DNA of 64,000 bases, from contig NZ_JAIWNC010000001.1 in the NCBI RefSeq assembly GCF_020216025.1, positions 124,001 through 188,000 on the forward strand, in the 5' to 3' direction. Below, one piece after another: positions 41,524 to 48,964 of this stretch. The stretch is from Jidongwangia harbinensis. Lineage in GTDB: Bacteria; Actinomycetota; Actinomycetes; Mycobacteriales; Micromonosporaceae. Numbering within the stretch: position 1 is the stretch's first letter; the number at the start of each line of letters is the position of its first letter. A model generated the notes under the pieces. The model searched no databases. It was not told the DNA's origin and worked only from the letters and a program-made list of their open reading frames with translations. Both the position numbers and the translations under genes were made by a program.

Positions 41524-41554
41524 ACGGGTGGTGGCTGTCGTAGCCACCACCCGT
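41524..41554 (+). terminator. Strong hairpin, probable terminator of the lipid-type operon
   Basis: A perfect 13-bp stem, ACGGGTGGTGGCT and AGCCACCACCCGT, with a five-base loop lies 72 bases after the CPBP stop and 25 bases before the fasciclin ATG. There is no U-tract, as is common for actinomycete terminators. It could instead act as an mRNA leader hairpin of the fasciclin gene. Confidence 0.55.
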
Positions 41555-41578
41555 CCCCGATCGGAAAGAGGCTCGAAG

Positions 41579-42232
41579 ATGAGGTTCACCCGTCTCGGCA
41601 AGCAGGCCGCCGCCGTAGCCACCGCCGCGATCGTCGCTTCCGCCCTGGGCGCCGCCCCGGCCCAGGCGACCGGCAAGAAGCCCCTCAAAACCAAGTCCCT
41701 GGCCGCCGTTCTCACGGCGGACAAGAGCGGTTTCGACCGCAACGGGCACGACTACGACATCCTGACCGCGGCCGTGCAGGCGGTCCTGACGGCGAGGCCG
41801 GGCAGCAAGGTCGCGGTGCTCGCCGACGGCAAGACCCGGGTGACCGCCTTCCTGCCCAACGACCGGGCCTTCCAGCTGCTCGTCACGGACCTCACCAAGG
41901 CCAAGCGGCTGCCGGGCGAGCAGCAGGCGTTCACCGCGGTCGCCGGCCTCGGCATCGACACCGTCGAGACGGTGCTGCTGTACCACGTGGTGCCGGGCGC
42001 CACGATCACCAAGAAGGCCGCGCTGGCGTCCGACAACGCGAAGCTGGCAACCGCGGCCGGATCCACGATCAAGGTCGACGTGTACGGGCCGCGCTGGCAC
42101 AAGCGCATCTCCCTGATCGACGCCGACCGCAGCGACCGCAATCCGCGCATCAACCGCTTCGACATCAACAAGGGCAACCGCCAGATCGCCCACGGCATCG
42201 ACCGGGTCCTGCGCCCGGTCGACCTCCCCTGA
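41579..42232 (+). CDS. Secreted fasciclin (FAS1) domain protein
   Basis: 217 aa from the ATG at 41579 (GGAAAGAGG upstream). A signal peptide ends at about AQA-TG (residue 30). The FAS1 domain shows FDRNGHDYDILTAAVQAVL, VTAFLPNDRAFQLLV and the H-box-like VLLYHVVPGATI, then INKGNRQIAHGIDRVL at the end. FAS1 proteins mediate adhesion on the cell surface; there is no anchor, so this one should be released. It stands alone between two strong hairpins. Confidence 0.9.
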   Translation: MRFTRLGKQAAAVATAAIVASALGAAPAQATGKKPLKTKSLAAVLTADKSGFDRNGHDYDILTAAVQAVLTARPGSKVAVLADGKTRVTAFLPNDRAFQLLVTDLTKAKRLPGEQQAFTAVAGLGIDTVETVLLYHVVPGATITKKAALASDNAKLATAAGSTIKVDVYGPRWHKRISLIDADRSDRNPRINRFDINKGNRQIAHGIDRVLRPVDLP

Positions 42233-42247
42233 TCTCCACTCCTCAGC

Positions 42248-42286
42248 ACGGCCCGGGCGTGCGCCAAGAACTCACGCCCGGGCCGT
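42248..42286 (+). terminator. Terminator after the fasciclin gene
   Basis: A perfect 14-bp stem (ACGGCCCGGGCGTG and CACGCCCGGGCCGT) with an 11-base loop lies 16 bases after the fasciclin stop and 57 bases before the end of the convergent exporter gene. It may serve both strands. Confidence 0.75.
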
Positions 42287-42342
42287 TCCCTCTCGTCCGG
42301 GTCATCGGCAGATCGGTCCCGTTCCCACCGGCGACGATCACC

Positions 42343-42657
42343 TCAGTGGCTGACCTTCAGGCCGATCACGCCACCGATGATCAGGACCAGGAAAAGGAGC
42401 TTCGGCGCCGAGATGCTCTCCGTACCGGTGGCCATCGCATAAGCGACGGTGAGCACGGCACCGATGCCCACCCATACCGCATAGGCGGTGCCGACCGGCA
42501 GCGTCCGCATCGCATACGCCAGGCCGGCCATGCTGGCGACAATCGCCACGCAGAATATCGCCGACGGGACCGGCCGGGTGAACCCCTGAGTTTTGCCCAG
42601 CGCCGTGGCCCAGACCGCTTCGAGCACACCGGACAGGACCAGAACCAGCCACGACAT
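42343..42657 (-). CDS. gdx: SMR-family guanidinium exporter (Gdx/SugE)
   Basis: 104 aa with four TM helices. It carries the SMR Glu in LSGVLEAVWATALG and the Gdx/SugE-type stretch GFTRPVPSAIFCVAIVASMAGLAYAMRTLPVGTAYAVWVGIGAVL, which separates this subtype from QacC/EmrE. Gdx proteins export guanidinium in exchange for protons as dual-topology dimers. The leader of this gene contains a guanidine-III riboswitch, which confirms the functional assignment. A single SMR gene is present, consistent with a homodimer. Confidence 0.93.
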   Translation of the reverse strand: MSWLVLVLSGVLEAVWATALGKTQGFTRPVPSAIFCVAIVASMAGLAYAMRTLPVGTAYAVWVGIGAVLTVAYAMATGTESISAPKLLFLVLIIGGVIGLKVSH

Positions 42658-42669
42658 GAGAATCTCCCC

Positions 42670-42710
42670 GTGCCGTCTTGTCGCTGACCGGGTACGGCAC
42701 CCTCGTCCGG
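42670..42710 (-). ncRNA. Guanidine-III riboswitch (mini-ykkC III type) upstream of gdx
   Basis: On the minus strand the leader reads CCGGACGAGG, then GTGCCGTACCCGGTCAG, then CGACAAGACGGCAC. This is nearly the known guanidine-III aptamer: GTGCCGT pairs with ACGGCAC (P1), and CCGG near the 5' end pairs with the internal CCGG to make the pseudoknot. The conserved GACGAGG and ACAAGACGG are present. The P1 3' strand is followed at once by GGGGAG, the ribosome site of gdx, so ligand binding likely controls translation. Confidence 0.9.
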
Positions 42711-42931
42711 GAGCAGGCTTCAGCTCTGCACCAAAAGTCACACATGCCGACTCTTCGCGCAATGTTACCTGGGCCACCATGACATTAACCACCGAACCGT
42801 GACGCCCCGGTCACGCAATGCCAGAAAATCTGCATTGACGGTGCCGCATGGCGTTCTCCCGGCCAAAGCTATGCTATTCGGAATGGAGGCATTCACGAGG
42901 TGCCTCATGACGTTTCAGGGGTGACCGCACC

Positions 42932-43279
42932 ATGGCGAAGCAGATTGTCACGTTGCTGACCGACGACCTCGACGGCAGCGAGGCGGACCGCACGGTCGAA
43001 TTCGGCGTCGACGGCGTGAACTACACCATCGACCTGTCCGAGAAGAACGCCGGAAAGCTGCGGAAGGCTCTCGATCCGTACCTGACGGCGGCGTCGCGGG
43101 TGGGCCGCAGCAGCACCGGCCGCATCGCCTCCCGCGGTACCGCGACGGCGTCGTCCGGTCGCGCGAACCGGGATCAGAACCAGGCCATCCGGGAATGGGC
43201 CGTCAAGAACGGCTACGAGGTTTCCGAGCGGGGCCGCATCCCCAGCTCGGTCGTCGAGGCGTTCCACCAGAAGCGCTGA
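42932..43279 (+). CDS. lsr2: Lsr2 nucleoid-associated protein
   Basis: 115 aa, typical Lsr2. The N-terminal oligomerisation domain is KQIVTLLTDDLDGSEADRTVEFGVDGVNYTIDLSEKNAGKLRKAL. A Ser/Arg linker leads to the DNA-binding domain NQAIREWAVKNGYEVSERGRIPSSVVEAFHQ, with the AT-hook-like RGR. Lsr2 is the H-NS counterpart of actinobacteria, silencing AT-rich acquired DNA and antibiotic clusters. Start ATG 42932. Transcribed alone. Confidence 0.95.
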   Translation: MAKQIVTLLTDDLDGSEADRTVEFGVDGVNYTIDLSEKNAGKLRKALDPYLTAASRVGRSSTGRIASRGTATASSGRANRDQNQAIREWAVKNGYEVSERGRIPSSVVEAFHQKR

Positions 43280-43437
43280 ACGGTCGCGGCCGCGAGGGCG
43301 CGTAGCGGCCCGGGCCGTCCGGTCGTGCGGCGGTCCGCGGCGGCCGCGCCCCGCCGCGCCGACCCTCCACCCGCGCCCGGATTCGACCACCGTCGAACGA
43401 GTTCCGCCACGGCCACGGTGGTCCCTAGCGTCACGGC

Positions 43438-44418
43438 ATGGAATACACCCGCCTGGGCCGTACCGGCCTGTCCGTCAGCCGGCTGTGCGTCGGCACCATG
43501 AACTTCGGCTGGCAGATCGACGAGCGGCAGAGCCATGCGATCCTCGACCGGGCGGTCGAGGCCGGCCTCAATTTCGTGGACACCGCGAACATGTACGGCA
43601 GGGAGACCGGCGACGGCCTCAGCGAACGATTCATCGGCAGCTGGCTCGACCGGACCGGCCGGCGCGCGGACGTGGTTCTGGCGACCAAGGTGTACGCCCC
43701 GATGTCCGACCGCCCCAACGACCGTGGCCTCTCCGCCCGCCACATCATCGCGTCCTGCGAGGCGTCGCTGCGCCGCCTGCGGACCGACTGGATCGACCTG
43801 TTCCAGATGCATCACATCGACCGTCGTACCCCCTGGGCGGAGATCTGGCAGGCGATGGAGACCCTGGTGGTCCAGGGCAAGGTCCGCTACGTCGGATCGT
43901 CCAACTTCGCCGGTTGGCACCTCAGCCGCGCCCAGGCCGCCGCGGACCGCCGGCACTTTCTCGGTGTCGTGGCCGAGCAGTGCAAGTACAACCTGCTCAC
44001 CCGGCACGCCGAGCTGGAGGTCCTGCCCGCGGCGGCCGATCTGGGCATCGGCATCCTGCCCTACTCACCGCTGCACTTCGGCGCACTCTCCGGCGCGCTG
44101 CGCAAACAACGCGACGGCGTGCCGGGACGCACGGTGCTCCACGCGCCGCAGCGGGTGGCACCGCACCGGGCGGCCCTCGAACGGTACGAGCGTCTCTGCG
44201 CCGACCTGGGGCAGGAGCCCACCACGGTCGCGATCGCCTGGCTGTTGTCCCGCCCCGAGGTGACCGCACCGGTCCTCGGACCGCGTACCCCGGAGCAACT
44301 CGACCTGCCCGTCGCGGCGTTCGGCAACCCGCTCACCGAGGAGACCCGCACCGCCCTCGACGAGATCTTCCCACCGGTCGGCAACGGCGGCCCGGCCCCG
44401 GAGGCCTGGGCGTGGTGA
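43438..44418 (+). CDS. Aldo/keto reductase
   Basis: 326 aa TIM barrel starting at the ATG at 43438. The catalytic tetrad is visible: Asp/Tyr in FVDTANMYG, Lys in LATKVYAPM and His in LFQMHHID. It has the family ends RYVGSSNFAGW, ILPYSPLHFGALSG and an NADPH site (VTAPVLGPRTPEQLDL). It resembles the KdgF/YajO/YccK-type AKRs that reduce sugar-derived aldehydes and quinones. It stands alone; its end faces a TetR gene 15 bases away. Confidence 0.92.
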   Translation: MEYTRLGRTGLSVSRLCVGTMNFGWQIDERQSHAILDRAVEAGLNFVDTANMYGRETGDGLSERFIGSWLDRTGRRADVVLATKVYAPMSDRPNDRGLSARHIIASCEASLRRLRTDWIDLFQMHHIDRRTPWAEIWQAMETLVVQGKVRYVGSSNFAGWHLSRAQAAADRRHFLGVVAEQCKYNLLTRHAELEVLPAAADLGIGILPYSPLHFGALSGALRKQRDGVPGRTVLHAPQRVAPHRAALERYERLCADLGQEPTTVAIAWLLSRPEVTAPVLGPRTPEQLDLPVAAFGNPLTEETRTALDEIFPPVGNGGPAPEAWAW

Positions 44419-44433
44419 CGGGCCGGCCGGCGG

Positions 44434-45054
44434 TCAGCCGGCCGGCGGCCGCCAGCGCCAGCTGAGTTCGGCCGGGGTGGGTGCCGCCGCGGCCGGCGTC
44501 CTCCCGTCGCGCAGGCCGTCGAGCAGGACGGTCAGGTACCGCCGCCGGAGTTCCCCGGTCCGCACCGGGTCCGGCACCCGGACGGCCGCGCACATCTCCA
44601 GCAGCATGGTGGCGTCGCCGCTGGTGGCGTCCGCGCGCATGGCGGGGTGGGCCCGCCGGAACAGCGCCTCGGCCAGTGCGCCCGCGCGCACCGCGTCGGC
44701 GTTCATCTCCTCGGTCGGCGTGAACGTGCCGGCCAGGTGCACGGTCAGGGAGTGGACGTCGGCGTCCACCACATCGCCGAGAAAGGTCTCGAAGGCGGTC
44801 CATCCGTCCGGAGCCGCGGCGGCGTGTTCGGCCGCGGCGATGAAGGTGCGCAGGCCGTCGTGGCAGAGGGTGCGCAGCAGGTCCTCCTTGCTCGGGTACC
44901 GGCGGTAGAGGGCGCTGATGCCGACGCCGGCGCGGTCGGCGACCGCGGAGATCGGTGCGCGGGGATCGGCCAGGAAGACCTCGCGTGCGGCGGAGAGGAT
45001 CGCCTCGTGGTTGCGGGCCGCCTGCCGGGCGCGGCCGGATGTCGGGCTGGGCAT
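44434..45054 (-). CDS. TetR-family repressor
   Basis: 206 aa from the ATG at 45054. The N-terminal HTH is ILSAAREVFLADPRAPISAVADRAGVGISALYRRYPSKEDLL; the rest is a helical ligand domain (FETFLGDVVDADVH). It diverges from the epoxide-hydrolase-like gene across a 111-base gap holding two nearly identical 24-base palindromic sites, so it should repress that gene and itself. Confidence 0.92.
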   Translation of the reverse strand: MPSPTSGRARQAARNHEAILSAAREVFLADPRAPISAVADRAGVGISALYRRYPSKEDLLRTLCHDGLRTFIAAAEHAAAAPDGWTAFETFLGDVVDADVHSLTVHLAGTFTPTEEMNADAVRAGALAEALFRRAHPAMRADATSGDATMLLEMCAAVRVPDPVRTGELRRRYLTVLLDGLRDGRTPAAAAPTPAELSWRWRPPAG

Positions 45055-45070
45055 GGACGCCAGGATAGCC

Positions 45071-45144
45071 GAACGGAACAAAGTATTCCGCTCCGGCGCC
45101 GGGACTGCTACGCTGAGGTCGAACGGAACGAAGTAGTCCGTTCC
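45071..45144. promoter_or_regulatory. Duplicated TetR operators
   Basis: Two 24-base elements at 45071-45094 and 45121-45144 match at 21 of 24 positions and start exactly 50 bases apart. Each begins GAACGGAAC and ends TCCGxTCC, forming GGAA/TTCC-type dyads. The copy at 45121 lies 21 bases before the ATG of the epoxide-hydrolase-like gene; the copy at 45071 lies 16 bases before the TetR gene. Confidence 0.65.
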
Positions 45145-45165
45145 AGAAGACAGAGGAGCCCGGTC

Positions 45166-46281
45166 ATGAGCGAGATCCGCCCCTTCCAGATCGCCGTCCC
45201 GCAGTCCGAGCTGGACGACCTGCGGGACCGGCTGACCCGCACCCGCTGGACACCGGAGATCCCCGGCCAGGGCTGGACCCGCGGCGTGCCCGTCGACTAC
45301 CTGCGCGACCTCGCCACCTACTGGGCCGAGACCTACGACTGGCGCGCCGCCGAGGCCGCCCTCAACCGCCTCCCCCAGTTCGTCACGGAGGTCGACGGGC
45401 AGACCGTGCACTTCGCGCACCTCCGCTCGGCCGACCCGGCCGCGACGCCCCTGCTGATCAGCCACGACTGGCCCGGATCGTTCGCGCTCTACCTGCCGGT
45501 CGTCGACGCGCTGCGCGAGCACTTCCACCTGGTGCTGGTGAGCAACCCGGGCGTCGGCTTCTCGGGCCCGCTCACCACGGCGGGCTGGACCACGTCCCGT
45601 AGCGCGGCCGCCCTCAACGAGATCATGTCGAGGCTCGGTTACCGCACCTACGGCGTCCAGGGCACCGGGGGCGGCGCCGCGATCGCCGCCGAGATGGCCC
45701 GGCAGGCGCCGGACCGGGTGATCGGGATCCACGTCAACGGTCACCTCACGTTCCCGTCCGGCGACCCCGCGGACTTCGACGGCCTCACCGCCGCCGAGCA
45801 GGACCGGCTGCGCCGGCTCCAGGAGTTCCGCGACGACAAGATGGGCTTCAACGCCATCCAGTCGACCCGGCCGCAGACCCTCGCGTTCGGCCTGCACGAC
45901 TCACCCGTGGGGCAACTCGCGTGGATCGTCGAGAAGTTCCAGGAGTGGACCGATCCGTCCGCCGCCCTGCCCGACGACGCCGTCGACCGCGACCTCCTGC
46001 TGACCAACGTCAGCCTCTACTGGTTCACCGGCACCGCCGGCTCCTCGGCCAACCTCTACTGGGAGACCGCTCACGACCCGGGCGCCTGGGCGCCGAAGGA
46101 GAAGTCCGCGGTCCCGCTCGGCGTCGCGCTCGGCGTCACCGACATCACCGTCCGGCGCTTCGCCGAACGGGACAACCCGGTCACCCACTGGACCGAACTG
46201 CCCGCCGGCGGCAACTTCCTGCCGGCCGAGCAACCCGCCCTCTTCGCCGAGGACGTCACCGCCTTCTTCCGGAGCCTCTGA
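45166..46281 (+). CDS. Epoxide-hydrolase-family protein lacking the catalytic Asp and His
   Basis: 371 aa, alpha/beta hydrolase with an EHN-type N-terminal domain (IRPFQIAVPQSELDDLRDRLTRTRW, LPQFVTEVDGQTVHFAHL). The oxyanion loop is ISHDWPGS. At the nucleophile elbow, where epoxide hydrolases have GGDWG, this protein has G166-T-G168-G-G170, so the Asp is Gly168. Where the catalytic His is expected in GGHFxxxE it has G-G-Asn350-F-L-P. Both substitutions were read directly from the codons. Hence it is probably not an epoxide hydrolase; it could be a binding protein or have a new activity. It is repressed, I infer, by the divergent TetR. Confidence 0.85.
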   Translation: MSEIRPFQIAVPQSELDDLRDRLTRTRWTPEIPGQGWTRGVPVDYLRDLATYWAETYDWRAAEAALNRLPQFVTEVDGQTVHFAHLRSADPAATPLLISHDWPGSFALYLPVVDALREHFHLVLVSNPGVGFSGPLTTAGWTTSRSAAALNEIMSRLGYRTYGVQGTGGGAAIAAEMARQAPDRVIGIHVNGHLTFPSGDPADFDGLTAAEQDRLRRLQEFRDDKMGFNAIQSTRPQTLAFGLHDSPVGQLAWIVEKFQEWTDPSAALPDDAVDRDLLLTNVSLYWFTGTAGSSANLYWETAHDPGAWAPKEKSAVPLGVALGVTDITVRRFAERDNPVTHWTELPAGGNFLPAEQPALFAEDVTAFFRSL

Positions 46282-46325
46282 ACCTCGCGTCGACCAGGAA
46301 CGGCGCCGGTCACGCGGACCGGCCG

Positions 46326-46361
46326 GCCGGTCGCGCCTCCCACCCGGGAGGCGCGACCGGC
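46326..46361. terminator. Bidirectional terminator
   Basis: A perfect 16-bp stem, GCCGGTCGCGCCTCCC with its complement, and a four-base loop sit between the convergent epoxide-hydrolase-like and alpha/beta-hydrolase genes. Confidence 0.85.
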
Positions 46362-46385
46362 ATTCCGGCGTCGTCCGGCCCACGG

Positions 46386-47261
46386 TCACAGCCGGATCAG
46401 GTCGGCGACCTCCTCGGGCAGGCCGGGTGAGGTCAGGACGTGTCCCATCCCGGGTACGACGTGCAGGACCGCGCCCGGAATCGCGGCGGCCACGGCCGCA
46501 CCGTGTCCGAGCGGATAGATCGGGTCCTGGTCGCCGTGCACGACCGAGGTCGGCGCGGTGATCGACGACAGCGGGGCGCGCAGGCTGGGGTCTTCCCGCC
46601 AGACGGCCCGGTGATGGTTCGCCGCGGCCGCCGGATCGGTGGCCCGGGACAGCGCCAGTTCCAGCATCGCCCGGGCGGCCGGCTCGTCGAACGGCCGGAC
46701 CGGCCCGTTGAAGACCCGGAACAGGGCCACGTCGGACTCCACACCCGGCGGCAGGCCGGCGGCCAGATGCGCGAGGAACTCCGGCGACGGCGGCGGCAGG
46801 TCGTCCGGGTCGGGCGGCTCCCCGGCCCGCGCCCGGGCCCGCGCCGGGCCCGGATCATGGCCCATCGGTGAGCTGGACAGCACCGTCAGGGACCGCACCC
46901 GGTCCGGCGCGTGCACACCCAGCCACTGCGCGATCATTCCGCCCAGGGAGGCCCCGGCCACGTGCGCGGAGTCCAGTCCGTAGCCGTCCAGCACGGCCAG
47001 GCAGTCGCGGGCCATGTCCCCGATCGTGTACGGATCGGCATCGAAGTCGACGACGCTGGACCGGCCGGTGTCCCGGTGATCGAACCGGATCACCTGCACC
47101 CCCCGCTCGACCAGCCGGCCGACCAGCTCGTCCGGGCAACTGACCCCCTGGGCGGCCGACCCCATGACCATCAGGACCGCGGGACGCCCGGGGTCGCCGA
47201 CCCGCTCGGTCCAGATCCGCAACGGCCCGGAGGCCACGAACCGCTCGTGCGCATCCACCAT
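46386..47261 (-). CDS. Alpha/beta hydrolase
   Basis: 291 aa. HG-loop VLMVMGSAAQG, VIRFDHRDTGRSS, nucleophile elbow VAGASLGGMIAQ (GxSxG Ser), Asp in VVHGDQDPIYPL and His in VPGMGHVLTS give a complete triad. The fold resembles RdmC/aclacinomycin methylesterase-type hydrolases. No signal peptide. Substrate unknown. A GC-rich repeat stretch precedes its start. Confidence 0.9.
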   Translation of the reverse strand: MVDAHERFVASGPLRIWTERVGDPGRPAVLMVMGSAAQGVSCPDELVGRLVERGVQVIRFDHRDTGRSSVVDFDADPYTIGDMARDCLAVLDGYGLDSAHVAGASLGGMIAQWLGVHAPDRVRSLTVLSSSPMGHDPGPARARARAGEPPDPDDLPPPSPEFLAHLAAGLPPGVESDVALFRVFNGPVRPFDEPAARAMLELALSRATDPAAAANHHRAVWREDPSLRAPLSSITAPTSVVHGDQDPIYPLGHGAAVAAAIPGAVLHVVPGMGHVLTSPGLPEEVADLIRL

Positions 47262-47282
47262 GGCGGCACGGTAGCGGCCACC

Positions 47283-47470
47283 CGTTGCCGGCGCCCGGCA
47301 TTTACCCGCGACCCGCCGCCGCCCGGCACCGTCCGCCTGCCGCCCAGCACGCCCGCCGCCACCGCCCGCCCGGCACGCCCGCCACCGCCCGCCCGGCACG
47401 CCCGCCACCGCCCGCCGCCCGCCACCGTCCGGCACCGCCCGCCGCCCGGCACCGCCCGCCGCCCGCCATC
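47283..47470. repeat. Low-complexity GC-rich repeats
   Basis: Irregular tandem copies of CCCGCCxCC and CGGCACGCCC-like blocks fill the gap between the hydrolase and the LacI regulator. Open frames through it are Pro/Arg-rich on all strands, so I treat it as non-coding. Confidence 0.7.
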
Positions 47471-47513
47471 GTCATCGCCGTGCCGCCCTCCCACCGTCGG
47501 GGACGCACTCACC

Positions 47514-47574
47514 CCGTGGAGCCATCAACATGGAGCCAGTCCGCTAGAATTGCTCCATGTCAATTGCTCCACGG
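47514..47574 (+). promoter_or_regulatory. Nested inverted repeats over the lacI-type gene start
   Basis: CCGTGGAGC (47514-47522) pairs with GCTCCACGG (47566-47574), and inside it ACATGGAGC (47528-47536) pairs with GCTCCATGT (47552-47560). The TGGAGC core thus occurs four times, two per strand. The inner right arm contains the ATG at 47557. The element could be an autoregulatory operator or a hairpin hiding the start codon. Confidence 0.6.
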
Positions 47575-48864
47575 CCGAGGCGCCGGGCCCGCGGTGAGAT
47601 CGAGCGGCTCCCGAGCGGATCGCTCCGGGTCCGGGTGTACGACGGCCTGGACCCGGTGTCGAGGAAGCGGCGCTACCTGGTCGAGACGGTCCCGGCCGGG
47701 CCGGCCGTCGACCGCGAGGCGGCGGCGGTCCGCGACCGCCTGCTGGCCGAGGTCGCGGGACGCCGGAGCCACCGGCGGGCGGGCGCCGCCGGACCCGGCG
47801 GCGCGGCCGCCTCGACCGGCGACGGGGAGCCGGCCAGCGGCCCGCGGCGGGGGCGGCGCCGGGGCGAACTCACCGTCGCCGCGGTGGCGCGGATCGCGGG
47901 CGTGTCCGCGGCCACCGTGTCCAAGGTGCTGAACGGGCGGGCCGGGGTGGCACCGGAGACCCGTCAGCGGGTCGAGGCGCTGCTGCGCGAGCACGGCTAC
48001 CAGCGCCCGGAGATGGTGCAGCGGACCCCGGGCGTCGAGGTGGTCTTCTTCGGCATGCAGAACGACCTCGCCGTCGAGATCATGCACGGGGTCGAGCAGG
48101 TCGCCGCGGAGAACCAGCTGGCGGTGAGTTTCCTCGACGTGATGCGGCAGATCTCCGCCGGTCATTCGTGGGCCGAGAGCCTGCTCCGCCGCCGCCCGAC
48201 CGGCGTGATCACGGTCAACCTGGGCTTCACCCCGGCGCAGCAGTTCCTGCTGCGCGCCGGCGCGATCCCGCTGGTCGCCCTGGATCCGTCGGATCAGCCG
48301 ATGGGTGGCGTGCCGTCGGTGGTGGCGACCAACTGGAGCGGCGGGATCGACGCCGCCCGGCACCTGATCGATCTCGGCCACCGGCGGATTGCGGTGATCA
48401 CCGGGCCGACCGAGCGACTGGCCGCGAAGGCCCGGCTGGAGGGAGTCCGGACCGCGCTGGAGGCCGCCGGCCGGGCCCTGGACGTCCGGTTGCTGCGCTC
48501 CGGCCTGTCGTTCTCCTTCGAGGACGGCCTGAACCACGGGCGCGAACTGCTGCGGCTGGCCGACCGCCCGACCGCCGTGGTGTGCGGCAACGACCTGCAG
48601 GCGTTCGGCGTGTACGAGGCGGCGCGGCAGGTGGGACTGCGTGTCCCGGACGACCTGAGTGTGATCGGTTTCGACGACATCGCGTACGCCCAATGGTGTG
48701 GCCCGGCCCTGACCACCGTGCGGCAGCCGTTCGCCGAGATGGGCGCGACCGCCGCCCGCCTGGTGCTGGCGCTCGCGGCCGGGCACCCGCTCCGGCAGAC
48801 CCGGGCCGAGGTCGAGACCACCCTGATCGTCCGGGAGAGCACCGCGCCTCCGGGCGCAAGCTGA
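47557..48864 (+). CDS. LacI-family regulator with an integrase-type arm-binding N-terminus
   Basis: 435 aa, about 100 longer than a normal LacI regulator. Residues 13-65 ([34 protein letters not shown]) match the arm-site DNA-binding domain of actinobacterial tyrosine recombinases. A linker (residues 68-104, Gly/Arg-rich) precedes the Lac[27 protein letters not shown] (about 105-127). The periplasmic-binding ligand domain follows ([45 protein letters not shown]). It ends 100 bases before a GH62 arabinofuranosidase, its likely target. No catalytic recombinase residues exist, so it is a regulator. Confidence 0.9.
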   Translation: MSIAPRPRRRARGEIERLPSGSLRVRVYDGLDPVSRKRRYLVETVPAGPAVDREAAAVRDRLLAEVAGRRSHRRAGAAGPGGAAASTGDGEPASGPRRGRRRGELTVAAVARIAGVSAATVSKVLNGRAGVAPETRQRVEALLREHGYQRPEMVQRTPGVEVVFFGMQNDLAVEIMHGVEQVAAENQLAVSFLDVMRQISAGHSWAESLLRRRPTGVITVNLGFTPAQQFLLRAGAIPLVALDPSDQPMGGVPSVVATNWSGGIDAARHLIDLGHRRIAVITGPTERLAAKARLEGVRTALEAAGRALDVRLLRSGLSFSFEDGLNHGRELLRLADRPTAVVCGNDLQAFGVYEAARQVGLRVPDDLSVIGFDDIAYAQWCGPALTTVRQPFAEMGATAARLVLALAAGHPLRQTRAEVETTLIVRESTAPPGAS

Positions 48865-48964
48865 ACGTTTCCTTGCGGAGAGGGATCGGTTCTGCGAGTC
48901 TGGGATCGACATTCGTCCATCCCCGGGACCCCGTCAACTCCCCCGCATCCCCAGGAGACAAGCA

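Noticed and set aside
47557..47760. Possible integrase or mobile element remnant
   Set aside because: Only an arm-type DNA-binding domain is present; it is in frame with an intact LacI regulator and no att-like repeats or recombinase residues are seen.
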